From contig NZ_VIRF01000063.1 of assembly GCF_008107685.1 (NCBI RefSeq), forward strand, positions 62,001 to 126,000: a stretch of DNA of 64,000 nt, given 5' to 3'. The notes beneath the pieces are model-generated. The model had not been told where the DNA came from and ran no database searches. It saw only the letters and a list, made by a program, of their open reading frames with translations. The DNA is from Novosphingobium sp. BW1. GTDB taxonomy: Bacteria; Pseudomonadota; Alphaproteobacteria; Sphingomonadales; Sphingomonadaceae. Below, piece after piece: positions 15,582 to 24,675 of this stretch (positions within the stretch are counted from its first letter, which is position 1; the number at the start of each line of letters is the position of its first letter). The translations under genes and the position numbers were made by a program.

Positions 15582-17198
15582 TCAGGGGTGAATGGAGGCC
15601 GCAAGGCTGGAGACTCGGCGGAACGTGTGTGGGGCCGAAACCTTCCAGGCGTGAGCGTAGTGTGTGCTGCCGGGATCGTCGAGAAGCTGGCCGGGGGCGA
15701 CGAAATTGTAGACCTCGTCGAGTGGCCCGGCTTTGGCGCTGTCAATGCGCTGGTACATGTCATGCTCGTTGAGCTGCCAAGGACTGCGGTACCCCATGGC
15801 AACGACGATCTCGCGTAGCGAACGCAGAGTCTCCTTCTGGAAACGGGCGACGCGCTCGGCCTTGTCGTCAACGACGAGGCCGCGCTGGCGCCAGTTGACC
15901 TGCGTCGCAACGCCTGTGGGGCATTCGCCTGTATGGCACTTCATCGATTGCACGCAGCCCAGCGCGAACATGAAGGGGCGGGCGGCGTTGCACCAATCGG
16001 CGCCCAGGGCAAAGGCTCGGGCCATGCCCGCACCCGAGTGAATCTTGCCAGACGCGGCCAGACGGACGCGATCCTTAAGGTTGGTGCCGACAAGGGCATT
16101 GCGCATCAGCATGAGGCCCTCGCGCAGGGGCATTCCAACATTGTCGGTCAACTCCTGCGGGGCCGCTCCCGTCCCGCCTTCGGCGCCGTCAACAACGATG
16201 AAGTCAGGCACGATTCCGGTCTCGAGCATGGCCTTGACCAGAGCCATCACTTCGTGGGGTTGGCCTACGCAGAGCTTGAATCCGGTGGGCTTCCCCCCAG
16301 ACAGGCTGCGCAGCTGCGCGACGAATTCCAGGAGCTGGATAGGCGTCGAGAAGGCGGGATGCGCGGCCGGCGAAATGCAGTCCTCCCCGACGTCCACATG
16401 GCGTGCCTCGGCAATCTCGGGAGTGACCTTGGCACCGGGCAGGACACCGCCATGCCCGGGCTTGGCGCCCTGGCTCAGCTTGATTTCGACCATCTTTACC
16501 TGCTCGTCATTCGCCTGCTGGGCAAACAGTTCAGGATTGAACGATCCGTCCTTGTTGCGGCAGCCGAAGTAGCCGCTGCCCAATTCCCAGATCAGATCGC
16601 CGCCGTGTTTGCGGTGATAGCGGCTGATCGAGCCTTCGCCCGTGTCATGGGCGAAGCCCCCGATGGCCGCGCCCTTGTTAAGGGCTTCGATAGCGTTGGC
16701 CGACAGCGAGCCGAAGCTCATTGCCGAAATGTTGAGAAGCGCGCTCGAATAAGGCTTGGCGCATTCATCGCCGCCGACACGCACGTGCCAGCTTTCGGGC
16801 GCATCCTCATTGGGCGTGATCGAATGGCCAAGCCATTCGTATTCGTCCGAGTAGACGTCGAGTTCGGTACCCATGGGATGCGTCGATACGGCGCCCTTTG
16901 CACGCGCATAGACGAGCGCGCGCTGGTCGATGGTGAAAGGACGCCCCTCACGCTCGCCCTCCACGATGTAGGCGCGCAGGAACGGACGCAGGTCCTCGAA
17001 AAGCCACCGCATACGTGCCACGAGGGGGTAATTGCGGCGTAGCGCGTGCCGGTTCTGGAAGAAGTCTAGGAGCGTGACGCCTAGGATTGGAAGGAGTACA
17101 ACAAGCAACCAGCGCAGCGAGGGGAGGGCCGTGCAGGCTAAGGTCGAGGCCAGGACGGCCAGGGGGACGAGGTAGCGCGGACCCGTCAGAGCCTTCAC
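15582..17198 (-). CDS. FMN-binding glutamate synthase family protein, membrane-anchored
   Basis: A 538-residue protein. Two N-terminal hydrophobic helices (residues about 8-46) precede a domain like the FMN-binding central part of glutamate synthase GltB. Landmarks are NISAMSFGSLSANAIEALN (about 156), LSQGAKPGHGGVLPGAKV (about 243), DFIVVDGAEGGTGAAP (about 333) and the Fe-S cluster motif CVQSMKCHTGECPTGV (about 422-437). There is no glutaminase domain, so it is not a full GltB. Such stand-alone GltS-like proteins are widespread but lack a settled reaction. It overlaps the dienelactone hydrolase gene by 4 bases (ATGA). Confidence 0.9.
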   Translation of the reverse strand: MKALTGPRYLVPLAVLASTLACTALPSLRWLLVVLLPILGVTLLDFFQNRHALRRNYPLVARMRWLFEDLRPFLRAYIVEGEREGRPFTIDQRALVYARAKGAVSTHPMGTELDVYSDEYEWLGHSITPNEDAPESWHVRVGGDECAKPYSSALLNISAMSFGSLSANAIEALNKGAAIGGFAHDTGEGSISRYHRKHGGDLIWELGSGYFGCRNKDGSFNPELFAQQANDEQVKMVEIKLSQGAKPGHGGVLPGAKVTPEIAEARHVDVGEDCISPAAHPAFSTPIQLLEFVAQLRSLSGGKPTGFKLCVGQPHEVMALVKAMLETGIVPDFIVVDGAEGGTGAAPQELTDNVGMPLREGLMLMRNALVGTNLKDRVRLAASGKIHSGAGMARAFALGADWCNAARPFMFALGCVQSMKCHTGECPTGVATQVNWRQRGLVVDDKAERVARFQKETLRSLREIVVAMGYRSPWQLNEHDMYQRIDSAKAGPLDEVYNFVAPGQLLDDPGSTHYAHAWKVSAPHTFRRVSSLAASIHP

Positions 17199-17893
17199 CC
17201 GATGTGCTCCATGATGAAAGCCTCGGTACGGCTATCGGCAAGCTGGGCACCCGCTTCGTCACGGCGCGAACCCATCTCGGCGGCAAATCCATGGTCGAGC
17301 CCTTCGTAGTCGTAGAGAGTCACCTTTGGGTGGTCGTCGAGACCATCGTGCATGTCCTTCTGGACTTCGGGCGGATTGAAACCATCGGCGGTCGGGATGT
17401 GGAGGAGGAGGGCATTCGATATGGCGTGCTTCTCGTTCAGCATCTCGTCGATCCCCACGCCATAGTAGCCGACCGAGGCGTCGATGTCGGTGCGAGCGGC
17501 GGCCTGATAGGCAATCTTGCCCCCCATGCAGAAGCCGATGAGCGCGACCTTGGGCACTCCCGCCTCGTTGCGGATCCAGTGAATTACGGCTTCGATGTCG
17601 CGGATGCCGGAGTCGAAATCGTGCCCTCCCATGAGGTCGAGCGCCTTCTTGAATTCAGGCTCCTTGTCGGCGTCGAGTTCAACGCCCGGCTCCTGACGCC
17701 AGAAGCTGTCCGGTGCCACGGCCAGATAGCCCTTGGCCGCCCATTGGTCCGCCTTCTGGACGATCCCCGGGTTCACGCCGAAGATTTCCTGCTGGACGAT
17801 GATGGCGCCGCGCGGCGTACCCTCGGGGCGCGCGACGTAGGCCGGGATGCCCGCGGCTTTATCCAGAGTGGGGATCACGGTGTTGGTGGCCAT
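17195..17893 (-). CDS. dienelactone hydrolase family protein
   Basis: A 232-residue alpha/beta hydrolase. The Cys-Asp-His triad of the family is visible: Cys in LIGFCMGGKIAY (about residue 121), Asp in IPTADGFNPP, and His in YEGLDHGFAAE (about 201). It could hydrolyse dienelactone or related carboxylic esters, but no aromatic-degradation genes are nearby, so the substrate is open. ATG 17893 has AGGAG just upstream. It is first in a three-gene minus-strand unit with the glutamate-synthase-like and quinone oxidoreductase genes. Confidence 0.88.
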   Translation of the reverse strand: MATNTVIPTLDKAAGIPAYVARPEGTPRGAIIVQQEIFGVNPGIVQKADQWAAKGYLAVAPDSFWRQEPGVELDADKEPEFKKALDLMGGHDFDSGIRDIEAVIHWIRNEAGVPKVALIGFCMGGKIAYQAAARTDIDASVGYYGVGIDEMLNEKHAISNALLLHIPTADGFNPPEVQKDMHDGLDDHPKVTLYDYEGLDHGFAAEMGSRRDEAGAQLADSRTEAFIMEHIG

Positions 17894-18043
17894 GGGCAAG
17901 TCTCCTCTTCGTGCGGCGCTCTGTGGCGCTAGGCTACGGGCGCCGCGCACCGGCGTCCTCCTTGCAGGTAGGTACGAGCAATGGACTTTGCCATGCGTAT
18001 GTGTCAGCCTTCATTCGACAAAAAACGAGATCAGGAGAGCCTC

Positions 18044-18319
18044 ATGAAGGTCAATGTCGAGGTCGAATGTTCACCTGAGGAGGCGCGGCGCTTTCTTGGT
18101 CTCCCGGATGTGACCCGTGCAAACGAAGTTTACGTCGAGGCCTTGACCAATGCGATGAAAGGGGCTGGCAGTTTCGATCAGCTTCAGGAGCTGACGAAGC
18201 AAATGGCGCCGATGGGCCAGATGGGCCTCAAACTCTTCCAGCAATTCCTCGAAAGCGGCATGTCCATGGCCATGAGCGGGGCCGCGCAGGGGATGGGCGA
18301 GAAGCCCAAATCGGAGTAA
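18044..18319 (+). CDS. DUF6489-type conserved small protein
   Basis: A 91-residue soluble protein starting MKVNVEVECSPEEARRFLGL. The N-terminal half reads as a strand followed by a helix; the C-terminal half is rich in Met and Gln (QMAPMGQMGLKLFQQFLESG). It resembles the DUF6489 family common in sphingomonads, by memory of that family's motif only. ATG 18044 is preceded by AGGAGAG. It sits 63 bases before mnmE on the same strand and may share its promoter. No function is known. Confidence 0.75.
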   Translation: MKVNVEVECSPEEARRFLGLPDVTRANEVYVEALTNAMKGAGSFDQLQELTKQMAPMGQMGLKLFQQFLESGMSMAMSGAAQGMGEKPKSE

Positions 18320-18382
18320 GGGCGCCGCTCAGGTTCCTGTCCGGCGACGCTGTTCGCCTTCCGCTTGAGTGAATACGAGCCC

Positions 18383-19687
18383 ATGTCCGAGACCATTTTT
18401 GCCCTTTCGAGCGGTGCACCTCCGGCCGCTCTTGCTGTCATCCGCATCAGTGGCAAGGAGGCCGGGACGGCCGTGAGCGCACTCGCAGGGAAGCTTCCGG
18501 AACCTCGCAGGGCCAGCCTTCGTACCTTGCGCGTTTCACGTGAAACAGTGCTCGATCAGGCCTTGGTCCTGTGGTTCCCAGGACCCTCGACGGCGACAGG
18601 TGAAGATCTTGCCGAATTGCATTTGCATGGAGGCCGGGCTGTCGTCCGGGCTGTAGAGGCCGCACTTGCGGGTTTGGCCCAGTCGGCAGAAGGCGCGCCT
18701 GGCCTGTCCATACGTCCGGCCGAACCCGGCGAGTTCACACGACGTGCCTTTGCCAATGGCCGGATCGATCTGGCAGAGGCCGAGGGCCTTGCTGATCTGC
18801 TTTCTTCCGAGACCGAGCTCCAGCGCCGGGCCGCCATTGCGATGGCGGGCGGGGCCTTGTCGCAGCAAGTCTACGCGTGGCGTGATCGGGTCCTGGGCGC
18901 TTCAGCCGGTGTGGAGGCGGTACTCGATTTCAGCGACGAAGACGATGTGGCCGTGCTACCCGCATCGTTCCACGCCGACCTGGCAAGTCTCTCTGAGGAG
19001 CTTGCGAACTGGCTGTCTCGGCCACGAGCCGAAGCACTGCGGGAAGGCCTGCGCATCGTTCTGGCCGGACCTCCCAACGCGGGCAAGAGCACACTCTTCA
19101 ATGCGCTCGTGGAGGATGAGGCCGCGATCACGGCGCCGCTCGCGGGGACGACGCGTGACGTCCTGATCCGCGCCGTTGCGCTGGATGGCGTTCCCTTTGC
19201 CTTCATTGATACGGCCGGTCTGCGGGACGGTACAGACGATGCGATCGAGGCCATTGGTGTGGATCGTGCGCGTGGCGAACTGGAGCGGGCAGATCTCGTC
19301 CTATGGTTGGGACCGGAAGGGGAAGGCCCTGAGCTGGCTTGGGAGATCGACGCCCAGATCGATCGGGAGGGGCATGAACCGAAGGCCCAGGCCAGGCACC
19401 ACATCTCTGCCATAACGGGGGAGGGGCTTGATGACTTGCGCCGGGATCTCGTTGCGCATGGGCGCTCCTGTCTTCCTCGACCGGGCGAGCTCGCGCTGAA
19501 TCGACGACAGGGGGAAATGCTTTCGCAGGCCCTGAACGGCATCCGTAGAGCTGGCGTACAGTCCGATCTTCTCATCGTCGCGGAGGAACTGCGGACAGTG
19601 CGGGTCGCGTTCGATTCTCTGATCGGACGGGCGACCACCGAGGACATGCTTGATGCGCTTTTTGGGCGATTCTGCATCGGGAAGTAA
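18383..19687 (+). CDS. mnmE: tRNA uridine-5-carboxymethylaminomethyl GTPase MnmE
   Basis: A 434-residue GTPase that with MnmG modifies U34 of certain tRNAs. It has an N-terminal formyl-THF-binding domain ([20 protein letters not shown]), a helical region, an inserted G domain with [12 protein letters not shown] (about residue 231-242), GTTRDV and DTAGLRDG, and the C-terminal CIGK motif that ends the protein. A parS-type site is embedded in the codons for RVSRET near residue 52-57. The start is set by the [11 protein letters not shown] motif; a TTG further upstream is rejected. Confidence 0.96.
   Translation: MSETIFALSSGAPPAALAVIRISGKEAGTAVSALAGKLPEPRRASLRTLRVSRETVLDQALVLWFPGPSTATGEDLAELHLHGGRAVVRAVEAALAGLAQSAEGAPGLSIRPAEPGEFTRRAFANGRIDLAEAEGLADLLSSETELQRRAAIAMAGGALSQQVYAWRDRVLGASAGVEAVLDFSDEDDVAVLPASFHADLASLSEELANWLSRPRAEALREGLRIVLAGPPNAGKSTLFNALVEDEAAITAPLAGTTRDVLIRAVALDGVPFAFIDTAGLRDGTDDAIEAIGVDRARGELERADLVLWLGPEGEGPELAWEIDAQIDREGHEPKAQARHHISAITGEGLDDLRRDLVAHGRSCLPRPGELALNRRQGEMLSQALNGIRRAGVQSDLLIVAEELRTVRVAFDSLIGRATTEDMLDALFGRFCIGK
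18532..18547. promoter_or_regulatory. parS: parS-type centromere site 2
   Basis: CGTTTCACGTGAAACA, 15 of 16 bases of the parS consensus, inside mnmE and 3.8 kb from parA. Confidence 0.85.
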
Positions 19688-19716
19688 TCGGCGCAGGGTT
19701 TCAGGACTCCGTCTCT

Positions 19717-19770
19717 CCATTGCCTTCCCTTCGTATGTTTCACGTGAAACATACGAAGGGAAGGCAATGG
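19717..19770. other. perfect 54-bp palindrome centred on a parS site
   Basis: Every base from 19717 to 19743 pairs with 19770 back to 19744; the arms begin CCATTGCCTTCCCTTCGTA. The centre (19736-19751) is the parS consensus. It lies between the mnmE stop and the mnmG start, so in RNA it could fold as a 27-bp hairpin and act as a terminator or processing site, while in DNA it is a ParB site. Confidence 0.9.
19736..19751. promoter_or_regulatory. parS: parS centromere site 3, perfect consensus
   Basis: TGTTTCACGTGAAACA, an exact match to the parS 16-mer. It is intergenic between mnmE and mnmG, 2.6 kb from parA. Confidence 0.95.
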
Positions 19771-19811
19771 GAGCTTTGACGGGGCGGAGGCGGTGGAGTA
19801 AGCGCGTTCTC

Positions 19812-21674
19812 ATGCATTCCTTTGATGTCATCGTGATCGGTGGCGGCCATGCCGGTTGTGAGGCCGCAGCCGTAGCAGCGCGCATGGGCGCGCGCGTGGC
19901 GCTCGTCAGTTTCGATCTCAACGCGGTCGGCGCGATGAGTTGTAACCCGGCCATTGGTGGTCTGGGCAAAGGCCATCTCGTGCGCGAGGTTGATGCCTTC
20001 GATGGTTTGATTGGCCGCGCTGCCGATGCGGCTGCGATTCACTACCGCATGCTCAATCGTTCGAAGGGCAGTGCGGTGCAAGGGCCGCGTATCCAGGCCG
20101 ATCGACATCTGTTCAAGGCTGCGATCCATCGCCTTCTCAAGGAACAGGGCGACCTCAGTCTGGTTGCGGGCGAGGCCGCAGAACTGGTCCTTGCGCAGGG
20201 AAGGGTGACCGGGATTCGCCTTGCCGACGGGACCCAGCTGAGCGCTCCCGCCACGATCTTGTGTACGGGGACGTTTCTTGGCGGGACTCTGTTCCGGGGC
20301 GAGGACCGACTGGTTGGTGGTCGTATCGGTGAAGCCTCGGCCCAGAAGCTGGCGCAGCAGATGCGTAGCGCCAGCCTGCCAATGGCCCGCCTCAAGACAG
20401 GCACCCCCCCGCGTCTCGATGGCCGTACCATCGACTGGGGGCGTCTGGAGGAACAGGCCTCCGATGCCGATGCGTGGACGATGTCCGCGCTGGGGCAGCG
20501 GACGGTTCCGCAGGTCTTCTGCGCCATCACGCGTACCAACCCGCAGACTCATGATATCATCCGCGCCAACCTGGATCGTTCGCCCTTGTTTTCGGGAGCC
20601 ATCGGTGCCCAGGGGCCGCGCTATTGCCCATCCATCGAAGACAAGATCCACCGGTTCGCCGATCGCGACGGGCACCAGGTATTTCTCGAACCAGAAGGGC
20701 TCTCAACCCACCTGGTCTATCCTAACGGTGTCAGCACCTCGCTGCCGACGGACGTCCAATTGGCCATGATGCGCAGCATGCAAGGGCTTGAGACGGTCGA
20801 GATGGTCGTGCCGGGATACGCGGTTGAATACGATCACATCGATCCGCGAGCGTTACGCCCAAGCCTGGAGTTGCGCGAAATACCTGGGCTTTATTGTGCC
20901 GGTCAGATCAATGGGACGACGGGCTACGAAGAGGCTGCGGCCCAGGGACTCATGGCCGGCATGCATGCCGCCTCGGCTATCCTTGAGCGTGCGCCGGCAC
21001 CGCTCGACCGGGCCAACAGCTACATGGCGGTGATGATTGATGATCTCACCCTGCATGGGGTTAGCGAGCCCTATCGTATGCTGACGGCGCGTGCGGAGTA
21101 CCGGTTGCGTCTGCGTGCGAACAACGCCAGCACACGCCTCACCCCGTTGGCACTTGGCGTTGGGGCCGTCGGCGGGGAGCGGGCTGCCTGGTTTGCACAG
21201 CGTGAAGAGGCCCGCGCCGATCTGGAAAAGGGCCTCAATCAGTCTGTCTCGGCCAGTGAGCTTGCGCAGGCAGGAATGTCGGTGCGCATGGACCTAGGGC
21301 GTCTGCGCTTGCGCGAATGGTTGCGTTTTGACGGAATCGACCTGGAACGACTCTCGCCTTGGCTTGAAAGGGAAGGGGGGGGATTGCCGCTTGCGGATAC
21401 CGCCCTGGCCGAGGAAGTTGCCGAGGACGCGGCCTACGCGCCCTATCTCGAACGTCAGGAACGAGAGCTTAAGGATCTGCGGGCGAGTGAGGCGCTGCCA
21501 CTTGGCGATGATTTTCCCTACAATCAGATTCCCGGTCTTTCCCGGGAAATGGTCGAGCGTCTGACCAAGGCGCGTCCGGCGACACTGGCGGCTGCGGGCC
21601 GTATCCCGGGCATTACCCCGGCGGCGCTTGCCGCTGTTCTTGTTCGCGCGCGTCGGGAGGTATCGGCCGCATGA
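19812..21674 (+). CDS. mnmG: tRNA uridine-5-carboxymethylaminomethyl synthesis enzyme MnmG
   Basis: A 620-residue FAD enzyme, partner of MnmE in wobble-uridine modification. The dinucleotide-binding motif [11 protein letters not shown] is at residues 9-19; [18 protein letters not shown] (about 45), [20 protein letters not shown] (about 150), the [13 protein letters not shown] motif (about 197) and a C-terminal [10 protein letters not shown] domain are all present. ATG 19812 gives the standard [12 protein letters not shown] start; the open frame continues upstream into the parS palindrome and is rejected. The end overlaps rsmG by 4 bases. Confidence 0.96.
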   Translation: MHSFDVIVIGGGHAGCEAAAVAARMGARVALVSFDLNAVGAMSCNPAIGGLGKGHLVREVDAFDGLIGRAADAAAIHYRMLNRSKGSAVQGPRIQADRHLFKAAIHRLLKEQGDLSLVAGEAAELVLAQGRVTGIRLADGTQLSAPATILCTGTFLGGTLFRGEDRLVGGRIGEASAQKLAQQMRSASLPMARLKTGTPPRLDGRTIDWGRLEEQASDADAWTMSALGQRTVPQVFCAITRTNPQTHDIIRANLDRSPLFSGAIGAQGPRYCPSIEDKIHRFADRDGHQVFLEPEGLSTHLVYPNGVSTSLPTDVQLAMMRSMQGLETVEMVVPGYAVEYDHIDPRALRPSLELREIPGLYCAGQINGTTGYEEAAAQGLMAGMHAASAILERAPAPLDRANSYMAVMIDDLTLHGVSEPYRMLTARAEYRLRLRANNASTRLTPLALGVGAVGGERAAWFAQREEARADLEKGLNQSVSASELAQAGMSVRMDLGRLRLREWLRFDGIDLERLSPWLEREGGGLPLADTALAEEVAEDAAYAPYLERQERELKDLRASEALPLGDDFPYNQIPGLSREMVERLTKARPATLAAAGRIPGITPAALAAVLVRARREVSAA

Positions 21675-22312
21675 TTACCACAGAAGTCGAGGCGCGTGCC
21701 TGGCTTGAAGCGCTGCCCGAATTCGATGCGCAGGCGGCGGAGCGGCTTGAGTGCCTCGTGTCCATGCTGGCCGAGGAAAACCAGCGCCAGAACCTGGTCT
21801 CAGCCGCGAGCCTGGAGCAGGTGTGGCTGCGGCATATTGTCGACTCGGCTCAGCTGCTGACCCATGTTCCACGTGAAACACGAGGGCCCTGGTTTGATCT
21901 CGGCACCGGGGCGGGCTTCCCGGGGCTCGCCATTGCAGCGCTGCGGCCGGACTGTGAAGTGGTCATGGTGGAATCGCGCGCCCGGCGAATCGAGTGGCTG
22001 GAACGGGCGCGCGAGGCGATGGGGCTGGATAAGGCGCGCGTGGCCGGACAACGTCTCGAACAGGTCGATTCGCGTGACGCAGCTGTGATTTCGGCCCGAG
22101 CCTTTGCGCCCTTGCAGAAGCTTTTGGAGTTATCAGCTCGATTTTCCACAAGTGACACCTTGTGGGTGTTGCCCAAGGGGCGTTCGGCACAGCAAGAATT
22201 GGACGACCTTCGCAAATGGCGGCACGTGTTCCACGTGGAACAGTCCCTGACGGACCCGCAGGCAGGCATTATTGTCGGAACGTTGTCCGGCAGGAAGGGA
22301 AAGACCACGTGA
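21671..22312 (+). CDS. rsmG: 16S rRNA (guanine527-N7)-methyltransferase
   Basis: A 213-residue SAM-dependent methyltransferase (GidB). The SAM-binding motif [19 protein letters not shown] is near residue 76-94, followed by [14 protein letters not shown]. It methylates G527 of 16S rRNA. It carries two parS-type sites within coding sequence: at 21865 (codons for HVPRET) and at 22227 (codons for VFHVEQ). It starts in an ATGA overlap with mnmG and ends in a GTGA overlap with parA, so the whole block is translationally coupled. Confidence 0.95.
   Translation: MITTEVEARAWLEALPEFDAQAAERLECLVSMLAEENQRQNLVSAASLEQVWLRHIVDSAQLLTHVPRETRGPWFDLGTGAGFPGLAIAALRPDCEVVMVESRARRIEWLERAREAMGLDKARVAGQRLEQVDSRDAAVISARAFAPLQKLLELSARFSTSDTLWVLPKGRSAQQELDDLRKWRHVFHVEQSLTDPQAGIIVGTLSGRKGKTT
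21865..21880. promoter_or_regulatory. parS: parS-type centromere site 4
   Basis: TGTTCCACGTGAAACA, one base off the consensus, inside rsmG. Confidence 0.88.
22227..22242. promoter_or_regulatory. parS: parS-type centromere site 5
   Basis: TGTTCCACGTGGAACA, a perfect palindrome with two symmetric changes from the consensus, at the end of rsmG and 67 bases upstream of the parA start. Confidence 0.8.
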
Positions 22313-23085
22313 TCCGTATTGCTATCGCCAACCAGAAGGGGGGCGTCGGGAAGACAACCACGGCCATCAACGTTGCGACCGCCCTTGCAGCGACCGGGTG
22401 GAAGACCCTGTTGGTTGATCTCGATCCTCAGGGAAATGCGTCCACGGGCATCGGCGTCTATCCTGCCGATCGCGAATTTTCGTCCTACGACGTCCTTGTC
22501 GACAAGCGCCCGCTTGCCGAGTGTGTAGTGCCCAGTTCGATTCCCGGTCTCGACCTCCTGGCCGCGACAGTGGACCTCTCGGGGGCAGAAGTGGAACTGG
22601 TCAACGCCGATGACCGCGCGCACCGTCTCCGTGCCGCGTTGCGAGATGATTCCGGATACGATGTCTGCCTGATCGATTGTCCACCTTCGCTTGGCCTTCT
22701 GACGCTCAACGCGCTGACCGCAGCTGACAAGCTGCTTGTGCCGCTGCAGTGCGAGTTCTTTGCTCTCGAAGGCCTCAGCCAGTTGCTCACGACCGTCGAG
22801 CGTGTTCAGCAACGCTTCAACCCCGATCTGGGTATTATCGGTATCGTCCTGACCATGTTCGATCGCCGGAACCGCCTCACGGACCAAGTATCGGACGACG
22901 TGCGATCATGCCTTGGCCCTCTGATCTTCGATACAAACATCCCACGCAACGTGCGCCTGTCCGAGGCGCCGAGTCATGGGGTTCCGGCGTTGATCTATGA
23001 CCACTCCTGTGCGGGCAGTCGGGCCTACATGGCACTGGCCCGTGAACTGATTACGCGGCTCCCCGAAGCGAGGAAGGCAGCATGA
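22309..23085 (+). CDS. parA: chromosome partitioning ATPase ParA
   Basis: A 258-residue deviant-Walker ATPase (Soj/ParA) that moves ParB-parS complexes toward the pole. KGGVGKTT is at residues 10-17, VDLDPQGNASTG at about 38-49, LIDCPPSLGLLT at about 118-129. The start is GTG 22309, overlapping the rsmG stop; an N-terminal DNA-binding extension typical of plasmid ParA is absent, as expected for a chromosomal Soj. It overlaps parB by 4 bases. Confidence 0.97.
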   Translation: MIRIAIANQKGGVGKTTTAINVATALAATGWKTLLVDLDPQGNASTGIGVYPADREFSSYDVLVDKRPLAECVVPSSIPGLDLLAATVDLSGAEVELVNADDRAHRLRAALRDDSGYDVCLIDCPPSLGLLTLNALTAADKLLVPLQCEFFALEGLSQLLTTVERVQQRFNPDLGIIGIVLTMFDRRNRLTDQVSDDVRSCLGPLIFDTNIPRNVRLSEAPSHGVPALIYDHSCAGSRAYMALARELITRLPEARKAA

Positions 23086-24071
23086 GCGACGACACCGCCC
23101 CCCGGAATACTCCGGCAATGACACGCCAGAAGTCGCGCGGCCTCGGCCGTGGGCTTGGAGCTCTTCTGGGCGAGAGTCGCCGGGAGGAGCCGGTGGCGAC
23201 GTCTGGGGCAGGGGAAGCCTCATCTTCGACATCCGGTGGGGCCACCGCGGATACGGTACGGGGATTTGGCCTTCGCTCGCTGACGATTGCCGAGATCAAG
23301 CCCGACCCGCTGCAGCCGCGCCGTCACTTCGACGAGGAAGCGCTCGACGAGCTCGCAGCCTCGATCGCGCAGCGCGGCGTGATCCAGCCCATCATCGTGC
23401 GCCCCACCGACACAGGGGCGTTCCAGCTGGTGGCGGGCGAGCGTCGTTGGCGTGCCGCGCAGAAAGCCCAACTGCACGAGATACCGGCGCTGATCCGTGA
23501 TCTTTCCGATCGCGAGGTGATGGCGCTGGCGCTCATCGAGAATCTTCAACGTGAGGATCTCAACCCCATCGAAGAGGCCCGCGCTTACCAGCGCCTGTCC
23601 GAATCCGAGGGGATGACCCAGGCCGAAATCGCGCGCCTGGTCGACAAGAGCCGCAGCCATGTGGCCAACTTCCAGCGCCTGCTTTCGCTGCCTGATGATG
23701 TTGTCAAGCTCGTCGAGAAGGGCGATCTGTCAATGGGCCATGCGCGCGCGTTGATCGGGTGCGAGGATGCCGAGGACATTGCCGGGCAGGCGGTCTCCGC
23801 GCAGATGTCCGTGCGCGATGTCGAAAAGCTCGTGCGCAAGAAGATGCGGGGTGAGGCGGCTCCGGTTCCGCGCCGTGCGGCTCGTCCGGCGCGCGATCCA
23901 GCGCAGGATGCGGATATCGTCGCCGTGCAGGATCACCTTGAGGAATTCCTGGGCCTTCCGGTCAAGATTCAGTCCGACGAGGACCCGCGTTCGGGGACCG
24001 TGACGATCAAGTATGCGACACTCGATCAGCTTGATCTCGTGTGCCAGCGCCTGACCGGCGGAGCGATCTGA
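23082..24071 (+). CDS. parB: chromosome partitioning CTPase ParB
   Basis: A 329-residue ParB/Spo0J that loads at parS and spreads as a CTP-dependent clamp. The N-terminal ParA-stimulating motif KSRGLGRGLGALLG (residues about 17-30) precedes a linker; the ParB/sulfiredoxin CTP-binding domain has PLQPRRHFDEE and GERRWRAAQKA (about 126-136); the helix-turn-helix QAEIARLVDKSRSHVANFQRLL (about 180) reads parS; a C-terminal dimerisation domain ends the protein. It is last in mnmE-mnmG-rsmG-parA-parB. Confidence 0.97.
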   Translation: MSDDTAPRNTPAMTRQKSRGLGRGLGALLGESRREEPVATSGAGEASSSTSGGATADTVRGFGLRSLTIAEIKPDPLQPRRHFDEEALDELAASIAQRGVIQPIIVRPTDTGAFQLVAGERRWRAAQKAQLHEIPALIRDLSDREVMALALIENLQREDLNPIEEARAYQRLSESEGMTQAEIARLVDKSRSHVANFQRLLSLPDDVVKLVEKGDLSMGHARALIGCEDAEDIAGQAVSAQMSVRDVEKLVRKKMRGEAAPVPRRAARPARDPAQDADIVAVQDHLEEFLGLPVKIQSDEDPRSGTVTIKYATLDQLDLVCQRLTGGAI

Positions 24072-24098
24072 GAAACGTGATTCCGAGGGCCATCGCGC

Positions 24099-24127
24099 GC
24101 CTGCGTCTGTCCCGAAACGGCGCAGGC
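24099..24127 (+). terminator. possible terminator after parB
   Basis: A 7-bp stem GCCTGCG (24099-24105) and CGCAGGC (24121-24127) shortly after the parB stop, without a T-run. The preceding bases (24079-24094, GATTCCGAGGGCCATC) match one end of the intergenic repeat family, so this may be a degenerate fragment of that repeat. Confidence 0.5.
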
Positions 24128-24134
24128 AATGGCG

Positions 24135-24620
24135 TCAGGCGATGGCCTTGGCCGCGATCTCGGCAAGGCGTGCGAAACCTTTGGCATCCTCTTCGTCGAA
24201 GCGGTCCGGGAGGGGGCTGTCGAGGTCAATGACCGCGATTACCTTGCCATTGACCACGACGGGCACAACAAGCTCGGAGCAGCTGTCGGCGTCGCAGGCG
24301 ATGTGGCCGGGGAAGGCGTGAACGTCAGGCACGAGTTGGGTCTCGCCGGTTCGCGCAGCCGCGCCGCACACGCCCGAGCTGAGCGGAATGCGGATGCAGG
24401 CGGGCTTGCCGATGAAGGGGCCGAGCACGAGCTCATCCTCGACCATGCGGTAGAATCCCGACCAGTTGAGATCAGGTACGAACTGCCAGATCAGCGCGGC
24501 CAGGTTTGCCATGTTGGCAACGGCGTCGCGCTCGCCTTCGACCAGGGCCTGGGCGGCGCGGGCGAGTTCCTCGTAGAGTTCGGGCTTGGGGGCGTCGGAA
24601 AGGGGGGCAAAATCGTACAT
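24135..24620 (-). CDS. GAF-domain free methionine-(R)-sulfoxide reductase (fRMsr-like)
   Basis: A 161-residue single GAF domain. The fRMsr family's cysteines are visible: IGKPACIRIPLSSGVCGAAA (about residues 81-100) and CDADSCSELVVPVVV (about 118-132), followed by KVIAVIDLDSPLPDRFDEED. It reduces free methionine-R-sulfoxide, protecting against oxidative damage. ATG 24620 is chosen for normal family length; the open frame extends further upstream. It converges on parB and is divergent from the sugar dehydrogenase gene across 55 bp. Confidence 0.88.
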   Translation of the reverse strand: MYDFAPLSDAPKPELYEELARAAQALVEGERDAVANMANLAALIWQFVPDLNWSGFYRMVEDELVLGPFIGKPACIRIPLSSGVCGAAARTGETQLVPDVHAFPGHIACDADSCSELVVPVVVNGKVIAVIDLDSPLPDRFDEEDAKGFARLAEIAAKAIA

Positions 24621-24675
24621 GGCCCTCAGGTAGCGCAACTCAAGGTTGCCGCATAGACCGGGGGCATCTATCTCG

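Noticed and set aside
24079..24098. A tenth repeat copy after parB
   Set aside because: Only about 16 bases match one end; the rest diverges, so it is listed as a possible fragment, not a copy.
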